A stretch of 41,740 nt of DNA from Anaerovibrio slackiae. Lineage in GTDB: Bacteria; Bacillota; Negativicutes; Selenomonadales; Selenomonadaceae. Positions within the stretch are counted from its first letter, which is position 1; each line of letters starts with the position of its first letter. Position numbers and translations under genes: made by a program. The notes beneath the pieces were generated by a model. That model was not told where the DNA came from, searched no databases, and was given only the letters and a program-made list of their open reading frames with translations. Of the stretch, positions 32,653-41,567 are shown in pieces. Where the stretch lies: the NCBI RefSeq assembly GCF_009695585.1, contig NZ_VUNR01000028.1, positions 1 to 41,740 on the forward strand, in the 5' to 3' direction.

Positions 32653-33781
32653 GTATGGTGATGGTCTCGCATTATATGTTTTTGCGTTAATTCTCATTCC
32701 AGCTGTAATACTTGGTTGCATCGGTAAAGGCATTCGTTTCTATGGAATGGTCATTAGTGTTCCAGTGTTATATTTGCTTATAGGGGAGCATTTTCAAAAC
32801 TTTATCGTAATAGTAAGCGGAGAATTATTAATATTATGGATATATTATAAATTGCATAATGTATATAAAAAAAATTGGGTATACTATGCAACGTTAATAT
32901 TATTGATATTTCCAATTTTTGAATGTAAAGTGGCAGGCATTTTTGCTTTTCCATCTTTAGCATTTCTTGGTATTTCATATTTTGGATTTAGAATGTGGCA
33001 GTTGGTAATAGAAATACATGACGGACATTTAGATAATTTAAATTGGTTTAATGTCATATATTTTGTATTATTTTTTCCTTCTTTAAGTTCTGGTCCCATT
33101 GATAGATACAGGAGATTTTCGGATGAGATTACCGATAAGCTTTCAGGGAGATTGTATTTTTATGAATATTTTTTGCCAGGATGTAAAAAAATATGTATTG
33201 GTGTTATTTATAAATTTTCTTTGGCAGAGTTTATAAATCAGTTTTGGCTTAGTAAGATTCCTACAGTAGTAACGGGCATATCATCTATAGAATACATGTA
33301 TTCATATACGTTGTATTTATTTTTTGATTTTGCCGGATATTCTCTTATGGCGATTGGTACAGGTTATCTACTTGGTGTTACATTACCGGAAAACTTTAAC
33401 AAGCCTTTTTTGGCACGTAACATGAAAGAATTTTGGGATAGATGGCATATATCACTGTCAAGATGGTTTGGAGATTATTTGTTTTCGCGGATAGTTTTAA
33501 ATTTGTTACGTGGTGGAGCTATAAAAAAGCAGACAACGGCGGTGAGATTTGCATATATGGTAACGATGTTTACCATGGGAATGTGGCATGGTTTTACGGT
33601 ATATTATCTATTATATGGTTTATATCAGGGGGTTATGCTGGTGTTAAGTGATATATACGTGAAATCCAAAACATATAGGGAACATATAAAGTTACCGTGG
33701 TATAACACTGTAAGCAGGATAGTATGTTTTCACTTTATAGCATTTGGTATGTTAATATTTTCAGGATATTTATTTAAGTAA
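32639..33781 (+). CDS. dltB: MBOAT D-alanyl transferase DltB
   Basis: A 380-residue membrane protein with about 10-11 helices. The MBOAT core NMKEFWDRWHISLSRWFGDY and the catalytic His in MGMWHGF (near residue 317) are present. It moves D-Ala from DltC across the membrane. GTG 32639, with GGAGGGG 8 bases upstream, is preferred to the longer frame from 32597, which is buried in dltA; it overlaps the dltA stop by 14 bases. Unlike the truncated MBOAT at 17326 it is complete. Confidence 0.88.
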   Translation: MIINEYGDGLALYVFALILIPAVILGCIGKGIRFYGMVISVPVLYLLIGEHFQNFIVIVSGELLILWIYYKLHNVYKKNWVYYATLILLIFPIFECKVAGIFAFPSLAFLGISYFGFRMWQLVIEIHDGHLDNLNWFNVIYFVLFFPSLSSGPIDRYRRFSDEITDKLSGRLYFYEYFLPGCKKICIGVIYKFSLAEFINQFWLSKIPTVVTGISSIEYMYSYTLYLFFDFAGYSLMAIGTGYLLGVTLPENFNKPFLARNMKEFWDRWHISLSRWFGDYLFSRIVLNLLRGGAIKKQTTAVRFAYMVTMFTMGMWHGFTVYYLLYGLYQGVMLVLSDIYVKSKTYREHIKLPWYNTVSRIVCFHFIAFGMLIFSGYLFK

Positions 33782-33793
33782 GGAGGAATTAAA

Positions 33794-34048
33794 TTGGATT
33801 ACAAGATTATGGCCGTAGAAATTTTAGAGCAAGTGAGTGAGATGGAGGGATTGAGTGAAAATAGTGATTTAGACTTATTTGAAGCAGGTCTTTTGGATTC
33901 TTTGGCAGTTATAAGTGTAATTGTTCAAATAGAGGCAAGGACGGGGATTAGGTTACAACCAACAGACTTCAAAAGAGATGATATAGCTTCTGTAGAAAAA
34001 TTGACTAAATTTTTAGAGAACAGGGGAATTAAGGATGCATCACTATAG
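33794..34048 (+). CDS. dltC: D-alanine carrier protein DltC
   Basis: An 84-residue acyl carrier protein. The phosphopantetheine Ser lies in LFEAGLLDSLAVISVIVQIE. TTG 33794 is chosen because AGGAGG (33781-33786) is 7 bases upstream; ATG 33809 is too far. It receives D-Ala from DltA and presents it to DltB. It overlaps dltD by 14 bases. Confidence 0.87.
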   Translation: MDYKIMAVEILEQVSEMEGLSENSDLDLFEAGLLDSLAVISVIVQIEARTGIRLQPTDFKRDDIASVEKLTKFLENRGIKDASL

Positions 34049-35219
34049 AAAAATATATAAATGTTTAAATATTATTGGCATAGTGGTAATAGCAGTTGCT
34101 GTAATATTGTGCAGTTGTACAATGTGGTTGGATTGGGAACTTGCAATATTGGATGATAAGCATGTTAATCTTGATAGTAACATCAGAAAAGATAGTGGGA
34201 TGTATTTATTGCAGCGCTCATTAAAGAAAGGTGATTTGTTGTTAATAGGCTCCAGTGAACTGTCGGCACCAGTAGAACAAAATCCAATAAATCTTTACCC
34301 TAATAACGAATTGCCTGCTAATATTAACAAAATTGGGCACGCATATCAGCAATGCCTATTAGATGGAATTATGTTAGGAGCTTTAAGAAAAGATGATTCT
34401 GTTAATAAAATTGCTTTAATCGTATCGCCTCAATGGTTTGAAGGGAGTGATATAGATAAAAAAGGCTTTCAATCTAATTTTTCTGAGCTGCAATTTTTGA
34501 CATTTCTTCGCAATGATTGCATAGCCGATACATCTAAGAAATATGTATGTGGAAGGTTATACGAATTATTGGATGATGATAAAGCAAATGGTGAAAGTAG
34601 GTTTTTGTCATTAATTTACAAAGATAAAACAGTGGTGAATGATGTTCTAAAACTAATTTTTTATCCTTATTATGAACTTAAATATAGGTTATTGGTTTTA
34701 AAAGATAAGTATAGGGCGTATAGGTTTTTGAAGGATACAGAAGAAACCTCAACAGTTAAATATATAAATTGGGATGAAGCTATGAAAAAAGCTAGTTTGC
34801 AAGGTGAAGAAGCTTGTACAAATAATAACCTGTTTGTCTATGATGAATACTATACAAAATATATAGCTAATAGACTTGACAGTTTGGCTAATATATCAAA
34901 GAATGAGGAGTTATTGAATTCTAGAGAGATTGATGATTTTAATTTTTTATTAGAAATGTCAAATACAAGTGTTATAAAACCTTATTTTGTGTTCATGTCG
35001 ACAAATGGACTGTATTATGATTATCGAGGTTTAGATAGAGTAAAGAGAATAGCTTTATATGATTATTTACAAAAAGAAACAGATAAATGGGGGATACCAT
35101 ATCTAGATTTGCGAGAATATGAGTATGAGCCATACTTTTATTGTGATGTTATGCATCTTGGATGGAAAGGATGGACTTTGGTTAATGAAAAAATTTCAAA
35201 ACATTTTAGACAGATATGA
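34035..35219 (+). CDS. dltD: D-alanyl transfer protein DltD
   Basis: A 394-residue protein with one N-terminal membrane helix (residues 12-32) and an extracytoplasmic SGNH-like domain: catalytic Ser in LLLIGSSELSAP near residue 73 and Asp/His in CDVMHLGWKGW near residue 375. It hands D-Ala to the final acceptor outside the inner membrane. In this diderm setting the acceptor is probably the capsular glycan or lipid-linked unit and not teichoic acid; this is inferred from context. Confidence 0.85.
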   Translation: MHHYRKIYKCLNIIGIVVIAVAVILCSCTMWLDWELAILDDKHVNLDSNIRKDSGMYLLQRSLKKGDLLLIGSSELSAPVEQNPINLYPNNELPANINKIGHAYQQCLLDGIMLGALRKDDSVNKIALIVSPQWFEGSDIDKKGFQSNFSELQFLTFLRNDCIADTSKKYVCGRLYELLDDDKANGESRFLSLIYKDKTVVNDVLKLIFYPYYELKYRLLVLKDKYRAYRFLKDTEETSTVKYINWDEAMKKASLQGEEACTNNNLFVYDEYYTKYIANRLDSLANISKNEELLNSREIDDFNFLLEMSNTSVIKPYFVFMSTNGLYYDYRGLDRVKRIALYDYLQKETDKWGIPYLDLREYEYEPYFYCDVMHLGWKGWTLVNEKISKHFRQI

Positions 35220-35340
35220 AACTGTAATAAAGCATAACTTGACTAAAACAATATTTTTAGTTATTGCTTTTATACTGTGGTTAATTGTTTTTTTAGAAAA
35301 TGAAAGTAGCAATGTGACATTCATTTATAATAATTTTTAG
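35185..35340 (+). CDS. dltX: DltX-like membrane microprotein ending in FIYNNF
   Basis: A 51-residue protein starting at ATG 35185 inside the end of dltD (35-base overlap). It has a short basic N-terminus, one membrane helix (about residues 21-37) and ends VTFIYNNF. The C-terminal FIYN-x-F motif is the hallmark of DltX, in which the Tyr is the D-Ala relay between DltB and DltD. In Gram-positive operons dltX lies before dltA; here it comes last. A longer in-frame start at 35119 lies deeper in dltD and is unlikely. Confidence 0.82.
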   Translation: MKKFQNILDRYETVIKHNLTKTIFLVIAFILWLIVFLENESSNVTFIYNNF

Positions 35341-35419
35341 CAGTAAAATTTGGTAAAGATGTAGCGTAATATAAATGAATTAAGCAATATTTAAATAATA
35401 TTTTAAGGCGGTGTTATTT

Positions 35420-35995
35420 ATGCAGGAAAATAAGTTTTTTGTTCATGAATCATCTTATGTGGATGATGGTGTAAGCATTGGTGAGGGAACGAAAATATGG
35501 CATTTTTCCCATATCTCGAAAGGGGCAGAAATAGGCTCCGGGTGCAATCTGGGGCAGAATGTTTTTGTGGGTAATGATGTCATGATTGGCAATAAGGTGA
35601 AGATACAGAATAATGTCAGCGTGTATGAAGGGGTGGAGCTGGAGGACTATGTCTTCTGCGGCCCTAGCATGGTGTTTACCAATGTGCGGACTCCTAGATG
35701 TGAATTCCCTCGTAATACTGCAGCGGATTATAAGAAAACATTGGTCAAGAGAGGTGCCAGCATCGGGGCTAATGCTACAATAGTATGCGGTACTACCTTG
35801 GGGCGTAATGCTTTTGTGGGGGCAGGCTCTACTGTTACCAAAGATGTGCCAGATTACGCTGTAGTGTATGGCAATCCTGCCCAGATAAAGGGATATATGT
35901 GCGCCTGCGGTGATACCATAGTGCCTGCGGATGCTGATAAGCTGGAGTGCAAGCGTTGTGGCGTAAGTGTATCCATACAAAAGAAGCATTCATGA
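35420..35995 (+). CDS. wbpD: UDP-GlcNAc3NA N-acetyltransferase (WbpD/WlbB-like)
   Basis: A 191-residue left-handed beta-helix acyltransferase. HESSYVDDGVSIGEGTKIWH opens the protein as in WlbB/WbpD; FTNVRTPRCEFPRN and VGAGSTVTKDVPDYAVVYGN follow. The C-terminus ends with four cysteines (CAC and CKRC) that may form a small zinc knuckle, an extension seen in some members. It acetylates the 3-amino group made by the wbpE product. ATG 35420 fits the AAGGCGG site better than GTG 35411. GC-rich like the other wbp genes, it closes the locus. Confidence 0.9.
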   Translation: MQENKFFVHESSYVDDGVSIGEGTKIWHFSHISKGAEIGSGCNLGQNVFVGNDVMIGNKVKIQNNVSVYEGVELEDYVFCGPSMVFTNVRTPRCEFPRNTAADYKKTLVKRGASIGANATIVCGTTLGRNAFVGAGSTVTKDVPDYAVVYGNPAQIKGYMCACGDTIVPADADKLECKRCGVSVSIQKKHS

Positions 35996-36003
35996 ACAGC
36001 CTG

Positions 36004-36038
36004 TGCAAAACAGCTGTATAGGCCGCAGCTGTTTTGCA
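36004..36038. terminator. Strong hairpin after the polysaccharide locus
   Basis: TGCAAAACAGCTG (36004-36016) and CAGCTGTTTTGCA (36026-36038) form a perfect 13-base stem directly after the last gene. A/T at both arm ends allows termination in both directions. Confidence 0.75.
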
Positions 36039-36150
36039 TATATTTGATATTAGTGGGGATTCGGCAGCATTTTGCACTGGTGCATTTGAGTGAAATTATA
36101 TCAATAGTTACGTTGGCAGTATGGAAAATTCAATTTTATTGATTTCCCCA

Positions 36151-36179
36151 TTGACAAGATGGCTAATTTAATGTATCAT
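36151..36179 (+). promoter_or_regulatory. Sigma-70-type promoter of metK
   Basis: TTGACA (36151-36156) and TATCAT (36174-36179) are spaced by 17 bases, about 35 bases before the SAM riboswitch. Confidence 0.85.
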
Positions 36180-36215
36180 GTACTCATGCTTTACAGAGCA
36201 TACAACGAAATATGA

Positions 36216-36326
36216 ACTCATCCAGAGCGGTGGAGGGACTGGCCCTATGAAGCCGCGGCAACCATTGTCCATGTGAGTGGACGAAACGGTGCTAATTCCT
36301 GTAGGCTGTGCCTGAAAGATGAGAGA
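36216..36326 (+). ncRNA. SAM-I (S-box) riboswitch
   Basis: The S-box core is clear: CTCATCCAGAGCGGTGGAGG at the 5' side, then GGCCCTATGAAGCCGCGGCAACC, GGTGCTAATTCCTG and the closing GAAAGATGAG. It binds S-adenosylmethionine. The following terminator at 36333 shares its 5' arm region with the closing helix, so SAM binding should favour termination and repress metK. Confidence 0.95.
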
Positions 36327-36332
36327 AATGTG

Positions 36333-36359
36333 AACTCTCTCATTGTGGAGAGTTTTTTT
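36333..36359 (+). terminator. Riboswitch-controlled terminator before metK
   Basis: AACTCTC (36333-36339) pairs with GAGAGTT (36348-36354) followed by a T run. It forms the OFF state of the SAM riboswitch. Confidence 0.9.
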
Positions 36360-36496
36360 ATTATCTAAAAACAGGGCTGTGTGTATCCCTGAACGGATAA
36401 GTTGCTAAGCTGACAAGCTAGAGATAAATTACTGTATGGCTTCATATTTCATTTCTATCAAATTAATTTTTCTTGATGAAAGAGGAGGCATTTTTT

Positions 36497-37684
36497 ATGG
36501 CAAAACGTTTATTGTTTACTTCTGAGTCTGTTACCGAGGGGCATCCTGATAAGATTGCAGACCAGATTTCTGATAGTGTTCTGGATGCAATTCTTGAAAA
36601 GGATCCTTATGGCCGCGTGGCCTGCGAGACCTTGGTGACTACCGGTCAGGCTCATATTGCCGGTGAGATTTCTACCAAGTGCTATGTGGATATTGCCAAG
36701 ATTGCCCGGGAGACCATCCGCAGGATCGGCTATACCCGTGCTAAGTTCGGCTTTGATGCTGATACCTGCGGTGTTTTGATTTCCCTTGATGAGCAGTCTC
36801 CTGATATTGCCCAGGGTGTTGACAAGGCTCTGGAGGCAAGGGAAGGTGACCTGGACGAGGCAGAGGCTACCGGTGCCGGTGACCAGGGCATGATGTTCGG
36901 CTATGCTACCAATGAGACGCCTGAGTTCCTGCCGCTGCCAATCGCGCTGGCACATCGCCTGGCACGCCGCCTGACCGAGGTGCGTAAGAACGGCACCCTG
37001 CCGTATCTCCGCCCGGATGGCAAGACTCAGGTAACTGTTGCCTATGAGAACGGCAAGCCTGTAGCTATTGATACTATTGTTATCTCCACCCAGCATGATG
37101 AGAACGTCACCCTTGACCAGATTCGCAAGGATTTGATTGAGCATGTCATCAATGCTGTTATTCCTGCGGAGCTTCTTAGCGAGGAGACCAAGTATTTCAT
37201 CAACCCTACCGGCAAGTTCGTTATCGGCGGCCCTCAGGGGGACTGCGGCCTGACAGGGCGCAAGATTATTGTTGATACCTATGGCGGCATGGCTCGTCAT
37301 GGCGGCGGCGCTTTCTCCGGCAAGGATCCAACGAAGGTTGACCGCTCCGGCGCTTATGCTGCCCGTTATGTGGCAAAGAATATTGTGGCTGCCGGCCTGG
37401 CAGAGCGTGCCGAAGTGCAGCTTGCTTATGCTATCGGCGTGGCTACCCCTGTGTCCATCATGGTTGATACCTTTGGTACTGGCAAGGTGGATGACCGGGT
37501 GCTGGAGGAGCTGGTACAGAAGAATTTCGATCTGCGCCCGGCCGGTATCATCAGGATGCTGGATTTGCGCCGTCCTATCTATGCCCAGACTGCTGCCTAT
37601 GGTCATTTTGGCCGTACCGACATCGACCTGCCTTGGGAGCATACTGACAAGGCTGAGGCCTTGAAGCAGCAGGCTGGTATCTGA
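36497..37684 (+). CDS. metK: S-adenosylmethionine synthetase
   Basis: A 395-residue protein with the full MetK motif set: [31 protein letters not shown], and [16 protein letters not shown]. It makes SAM from methionine and ATP in the cytoplasm. ATG 36497 with AGAGGAGG 7-8 bases upstream is chosen over 36473. It is controlled by the S-box leader and ends at its own terminator. It is GC-richer than the polysaccharide genes, typical of core genes. Confidence 0.97.
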   Translation: MAKRLLFTSESVTEGHPDKIADQISDSVLDAILEKDPYGRVACETLVTTGQAHIAGEISTKCYVDIAKIARETIRRIGYTRAKFGFDADTCGVLISLDEQSPDIAQGVDKALEAREGDLDEAEATGAGDQGMMFGYATNETPEFLPLPIALAHRLARRLTEVRKNGTLPYLRPDGKTQVTVAYENGKPVAIDTIVISTQHDENVTLDQIRKDLIEHVINAVIPAELLSEETKYFINPTGKFVIGGPQGDCGLTGRKIIVDTYGGMARHGGGAFSGKDPTKVDRSGAYAARYVAKNIVAAGLAERAEVQLAYAIGVATPVSIMVDTFGTGKVDDRVLEELVQKNFDLRPAGIIRMLDLRRPIYAQTAAYGHFGRTDIDLPWEHTDKAEALKQQAGI

Positions 37685-37718
37685 GCTTCACTTGTATAAC
37701 AGCATTAAAGAAAATCAG

Positions 37719-37747
37719 CGGCCGTGCAGGAATGTGCGGTCGTTTTT
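37719..37747 (+). terminator. Terminator of metK
   Basis: CGGCCGTGC (37719-37727) pairs with GTGCGGTCG (37734-37742), with some G-T pairs, followed by five T. Confidence 0.8.
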
Positions 37748-37834
37748 CTTTTGCTGAAGCTGCAAATTTTCCACCATTAAGTTGCCTAGATATAGACTTT
37801 TGTAATTTTATGGTGGATTTTTTTAGAAAAAAGC

Positions 37835-37863
37835 TTGCATATTCGGCTTATTTCCTTTATTAT
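37835..37863 (+). promoter_or_regulatory. Promoter of dapB-asd
   Basis: TTGCAT (37835-37840) and TATTAT (37858-37863) are spaced by 17 bases, about 50 bases before the dapB start. Confidence 0.65.
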
Positions 37864-37913
37864 ATAGTGGTATCTGAAATTTGACTAAATAATGTTGTTT
37901 GGAGGCGTTGACT

Positions 37914-38705
37914 TTGATTAAGGTTCTGGTTAGCGGTGCCTGCGGCAGGATGGGACAGGCAGTGGTAAAGGCTGTCATGGAGGATTCTGAGCTGCAGCTG
38001 GTAGGTGCAGTTGATATTGTGGCCGGGGCAGATGCCGGTGAGCTGGTTGGCATGGGCAAGAGCGGCGTAATCGTTGCTGATGACCTGGCCAAGGCTATTG
38101 ATGAGACCAAGCCGGAGGTAATGGTTGATTTTACCCGCCCGGATGTTGTGTATGGCAATGCAGTGCTGGCTGTGAAAAAGGGAGTATCCCCGGTTATCGG
38201 CACCACCGGTCTTTCTGATGAGGCCAAGGCTGAGCTGGAGGCTTTGGCAAAGGAGCACAATACCCCTGTGTTCATCGCCCCGAATTTTGCTATCGGTGCT
38301 GTGCTGATGATGCTGATGGCAAAGCAGGCTGCCAAGTATATGCCTGAGGTGGAGATTATTGAGCTGCATCATGACAAGAAGCTGGATGCTCCGTCCGGCA
38401 CGGCTTTGCAGACGGCTGCCATGATTTCCGAGGTGCGTGCGAAGCATCAGCAGGGCAACCCTGAGGAAACGGAGAAGGTTGCCGGTGCCCGTGGTGCCAA
38501 CGTGGACGGCATGCATATTCACAGCGTGCGCCTGCCGGGCTATGTGGCTCATCAGGAGGTTATTTTCGGCGGCCTGGGGCAGACGCTGACTATCCGCCAT
38601 GATTCACTGAACCGTGAGTCCTTTATGCCGGGTGTGTGCCTGGCCTGCAAGAAGGTTCGCGGCCTCAGCGGCCTGGTAGTAGGCCTTGACAAGGTAATGG
38701 ACTAA
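37914..38705 (+). CDS. dapB: 4-hydroxy-tetrahydrodipicolinate reductase
   Basis: A 263-residue DapB. The nucleotide-binding GACGRMGQAVV motif lies at residue 7, and ELHHDKKLDAPSGTA is the catalytic region with the His-His and Lys. It reduces the dipicolinate precursor in the lysine and meso-diaminopimelate route. TTG 37914 with GGAGGCG 6 bases upstream is preferred to TTG 37899, which overlaps the site. It forms an operon with asd, 53 bases downstream. Confidence 0.95.
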   Translation: MIKVLVSGACGRMGQAVVKAVMEDSELQLVGAVDIVAGADAGELVGMGKSGVIVADDLAKAIDETKPEVMVDFTRPDVVYGNAVLAVKKGVSPVIGTTGLSDEAKAELEALAKEHNTPVFIAPNFAIGAVLMMLMAKQAAKYMPEVEIIELHHDKKLDAPSGTALQTAAMISEVRAKHQQGNPEETEKVAGARGANVDGMHIHSVRLPGYVAHQEVIFGGLGQTLTIRHDSLNRESFMPGVCLACKKVRGLSGLVVGLDKVMD

Positions 38706-38758
38706 GCTGGCAGGGCAAGGGCGTTTATGATATCAAGCATTGAAAGGATGTTTAGAAT

Positions 38759-39790
38759 ATGAAGAAGTACAATGTTGCTATTTTGGGTGCTACCGGTGCG
38801 GTAGGCCAGGAATTTTTGAATCTGATTGAGGAGCGCAATTTTCCTTTTGCAGAGCTGAAGCTTTTGGCTTCCAAGCGTTCCGCGGGCAAGAAGATTCAGT
38901 TCATGGGCAAGGAGTACACTGTGGAGGAGGCTACTGATGCTTCTTTCGAGGGTGTGGATATTGCTCTCTTTGCCGGTGGTGCTGCCAGCAAGACTTTTGC
39001 TCCGGCTGCTGTAAAGGCTGGTGCCGTTGTTATTGATAATTCCAGTGCCTTCCGCATGGATCCTGAGGTGCCATTGGTAGTTCCTGAGGTAAATCCTGAG
39101 GCTATTGCCAGCCACAAGGGCATTATTGCCAACCCGAACTGCTCTACTATCATCATGGTTATGGCTTTGAAGCCTCTGTATGATGTGTCCAAGATTAAGC
39201 GCATCGTGGTTTCCACCTATCAGGCTGTTTCCGGCGGCGGCAAGGAAGCTATGGCTGAGCTGGAGGAGCAGGTAAAGGCTATCAACGAGGGCAGGGAGGT
39301 TGTTGCCAACATTCTGCCTGGCGCATCCCTGGCAAAGCATTATCAGATTGCTTTCAACCTGATTCCTCAGATTGATGTCTTCAAGGAGAATCTCTACACC
39401 AAGGAAGAAATGAAGATGATCGACGAGACCAAGAAGATCATGAGCGATGATTCCCTGCGCATCACCGCTACTACTGTCCGCGTGCCTGTTTACAGAAGCC
39501 ATGCTGAGTCCGTCAATGTAGAGTTCGAGGATGAGATTTCCGTGGAGAAGGCCCGTGAGGTGCTGGCTGCTTTCCCTGGCGTTACCCTGACCGATAATCC
39601 TGATGAGCAGGTTTATCCGATGCCTCTGGAGACCTCCGGCAAGGATGATGTAGAGGTAGGCCGTATCCGCAAGGATTATTCCATTGACAACGGACTGAAC
39701 TTCTGGGTATGCGGCGACCAGATCAGGAAGGGGGCTGCCCTGAATGCCCTGCAGATTGCTGAGTACATGATTGAGCATGATATGTTCTAA
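38759..39790 (+). CDS. asd: Aspartate-semialdehyde dehydrogenase
   Basis: A 343-residue Asd. NADP motif GATGAVGQEFLNLIEERNFP, substrate-binding SSAFRMDPEVPLVVPEVN, the catalytic Cys in ANPNCSTI, and the SGGGKEAM segment are present. It acts upstream of dapB in the aspartate pathway to lysine, diaminopimelate, methionine and threonine. Together with metK this is a small amino-acid cluster. A terminator follows. Confidence 0.96.
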   Translation: MKKYNVAILGATGAVGQEFLNLIEERNFPFAELKLLASKRSAGKKIQFMGKEYTVEEATDASFEGVDIALFAGGAASKTFAPAAVKAGAVVIDNSSAFRMDPEVPLVVPEVNPEAIASHKGIIANPNCSTIIMVMALKPLYDVSKIKRIVVSTYQAVSGGGKEAMAELEEQVKAINEGREVVANILPGASLAKHYQIAFNLIPQIDVFKENLYTKEEMKMIDETKKIMSDDSLRITATTVRVPVYRSHAESVNVEFEDEISVEKAREVLAAFPGVTLTDNPDEQVYPMPLETSGKDDVEVGRIRKDYSIDNGLNFWVCGDQIRKGAALNALQIAEYMIEHDMF

Positions 39791-39821
39791 GCTGAAATAG
39801 AACGATATATAGATACAAGGG

Positions 39822-39850
39822 GCCTGTAGCGTTGGTTACAGGCTTCTTTT
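39822..39850 (+). terminator. Terminator of dapB-asd
   Basis: GCCTGTA (39822-39828) pairs with TACAGGC (39837-39843), followed by a T-rich run. Confidence 0.88.
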
Positions 39851-39874
39851 TTTGATTATTAGTATGTGGGCATG

Positions 39875-39906
39875 TTGACCTTTATATGGTTTTGTGATAA
39901 TATAAT
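39875..39906 (+). promoter_or_regulatory. Promoter of the glycine riboswitch transcript
   Basis: TTGACC (39875-39880) is followed after 17 bases by TAATAT (39898-39903); an overlapping TATAAT (39901-39906) would have a 20-base spacer. Confidence 0.6.
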
Positions 39907-39967
39907 TATCGCTGATAATTCCGAAGAATTTGCCAGAATTTCGTAAAAAAGACTGGCAGAGGAGGAA

Positions 39968-40049
39968 ACTCTGGAGAACTCCATTAAATTGGGTACCGAA
40001 GGTGCAAGGCTCGTTCAGGGCTGAAACTCTCAGGTAAAAAGACAGAGCT
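39968..40049 (+). ncRNA. Glycine riboswitch (single aptamer)
   Basis: The hallmarks of the glycine aptamer are present: CTCTGGAGA at the 5' side, ACCGAAGGTGCAAGGC in the middle, and AAACTCTCAGGTAAAAAGACAGAG at its 3' side (40023-40047). The CTCTG/CAGAG ends form the closing helix. Only one aptamer is seen, while many glycine riboswitches are tandem. Terminator-like stems follow before the symporter gene. Confidence 0.9.
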
Positions 40050-40052
40050 ATG

Positions 40053-40125
40053 GCGGCTTTTTTGTGCCGCTTTTAGTCCTGTGCTCCGGGGTGCTCTTGA
40101 CCTGTGTCAAGGCACCTGTTTTTTT
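40053..40125 (+). terminator. Two consecutive terminator-like stems after the glycine riboswitch
   Basis: GCGGC (40053-40057) with GCCGC (40066-40070) plus TTTT, then a stronger stem GGTGC-CTTGAC with GTCAAG-GCACC (40090-40116, one bulged T) plus a seven-T run. The second is a good rho-independent terminator and the likely expression platform. Confidence 0.75.
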
Positions 40126-40160
40126 ATGCAAGGAGATAAAATAGGAGGTATGTGGTTTTT

Positions 40161-41528
40161 ATGTTTAATGATTTGCTGCCGGTAGTCCAGATGGTGAATG
40201 CGTATCTGTCTGATTACATTCTAGTGTTTTTGCTGATTGGTGTGGGGCTGTTCTACAGCATCCGCACCAGGTTTGTACAAATCCGCTGCTTTGGGGATGG
40301 TATGCGGAAGGTGTTCGGCAATTTTTCCTTTAACGGCAAGGCCAAGGAAGGGCAGATGAGCTCCTTTCAGGCTCTGGCAACGGCCATTGCGGCACAGGTG
40401 GGCACAGGCAATATCGTAGGCGCCTGTGGTGCTATCCTGACCGGCGGCCCGGGGGCTATTTTCTGGATGTGGGTGATTGCCTTCTTCGGCATGGCTACTA
40501 TCTATGCAGAGGCGGTGCTGGCGCAGGTGACCCGCATCAAAAAGGCTGACGGCAGCGTCCATGGCGGCCCTGTCTACTATATCCATGAGGCGTTTCCGGG
40601 AGCTCTTGGCAGGGTGCTTGCTGTGTTCTTTGCTATTGCCATTACCCTGGCACTGGGCTTTATGGGCTGCATGGTGCAGTCCAACTCCATCGGTGAGACC
40701 AGCAGCATGGCCTTTGGCGTACCGGCATGGATCATCGGTGTAATTGTGGCGGCCATTGCAGGTTTTGTCTTCCTGGGGGGCGTCAAGCGGATTGCCGCCA
40801 TTACGGAGAAGCTGGTGCCTCTGATGGCTCTTTTGTACATTACCGGCTGCCTTCTGGTGCTGGTGATGAATTATGACCATATTCTTGATACCTTTGGCAT
40901 GATTTTCTACTATGCCTTCAATCCCGAGGCTCTTTTGGGTGGCAGCTGGGGTGCGGCCCTGAAGACTGCCATCAGCCAGGGTGCCAAGAGGGGACTGTTC
41001 TCCAATGAGGCAGGTATGGGCTCTACGCCACATGCCCATGCCCTGGCGAATGTCAAGCATCCTCATGAGCAGGGGATTACCGCTATGGTAGGTGTTTTTG
41101 TTGACACCTTTATCGTGCTGACCTTGACGGCTCTGGTGGTTATATCTACCCTGTATACTGATGGCGGTATTCTTGCCTCCGGGACGGCAGAGGGAGTCAG
41201 CAAGACAAACATGGCGCAGCTGGCCTTTGCCAGCGTCTTCGGCAACGGCATTGCCAGCGTTTTTATCGCGGTCAGCCTGCTGTTTTTCGCTTTTTCCACC
41301 ATTCTCAGCTGGAATTTGTTTGCCAAAATTAACGTGACTTATCTTTTTGGTGCACGGGCGGCAAAGGTCTTTTCCTTTGTGGCAATTATTTTCGTTTTCC
41401 TTGGCTCCTGCCTGTCCAATGATCTGGTCTGGGAGCTGGCGGATATGTTCAATAACCTGATGGTTATACCGAATGCGCTTGCCTTGTTTGCTTTGAGCTC
41501 GCTGGTGCTGAAGCATCTGGATGATTAA
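40161..41528 (+). CDS. Alanine/glycine:cation symporter (AGCS family)
   Basis: A 455-residue transporter with about 10-11 membrane helices. ALATAIAAQVGTGNIVGACG near residue 75 and QGAKRGLFSNEAGMGSTPHA near residue 275 are AGCS signatures. It imports alanine or glycine with Na+ or H+. The glycine riboswitch upstream points to glycine as a substrate or signal. AGGAGG lies 12 bases before ATG 40161; GTG 40152 is the alternative start but is too close to that site. Confidence 0.93.
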   Translation: MFNDLLPVVQMVNAYLSDYILVFLLIGVGLFYSIRTRFVQIRCFGDGMRKVFGNFSFNGKAKEGQMSSFQALATAIAAQVGTGNIVGACGAILTGGPGAIFWMWVIAFFGMATIYAEAVLAQVTRIKKADGSVHGGPVYYIHEAFPGALGRVLAVFFAIAITLALGFMGCMVQSNSIGETSSMAFGVPAWIIGVIVAAIAGFVFLGGVKRIAAITEKLVPLMALLYITGCLLVLVMNYDHILDTFGMIFYYAFNPEALLGGSWGAALKTAISQGAKRGLFSNEAGMGSTPHAHALANVKHPHEQGITAMVGVFVDTFIVLTLTALVVISTLYTDGGILASGTAEGVSKTNMAQLAFASVFGNGIASVFIAVSLLFFAFSTILSWNLFAKINVTYLFGARAAKVFSFVAIIFVFLGSCLSNDLVWELADMFNNLMVIPNALALFALSSLVLKHLDD

Positions 41529-41567
41529 CGGTATAAACCGGATAAAATGAAATAATGAAATAATGGA

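Noticed and set aside
36509-37642. 377-codon minus-strand frame opposite metK
   Set aside because: It is an antisense shadow of a highly conserved gene with biased codons.
40221-41516. 431-codon minus-strand frame opposite the AGCS gene
   Set aside because: It is an antisense shadow with Gln/His-rich composition; the plus-strand frame has clear AGCS signatures.
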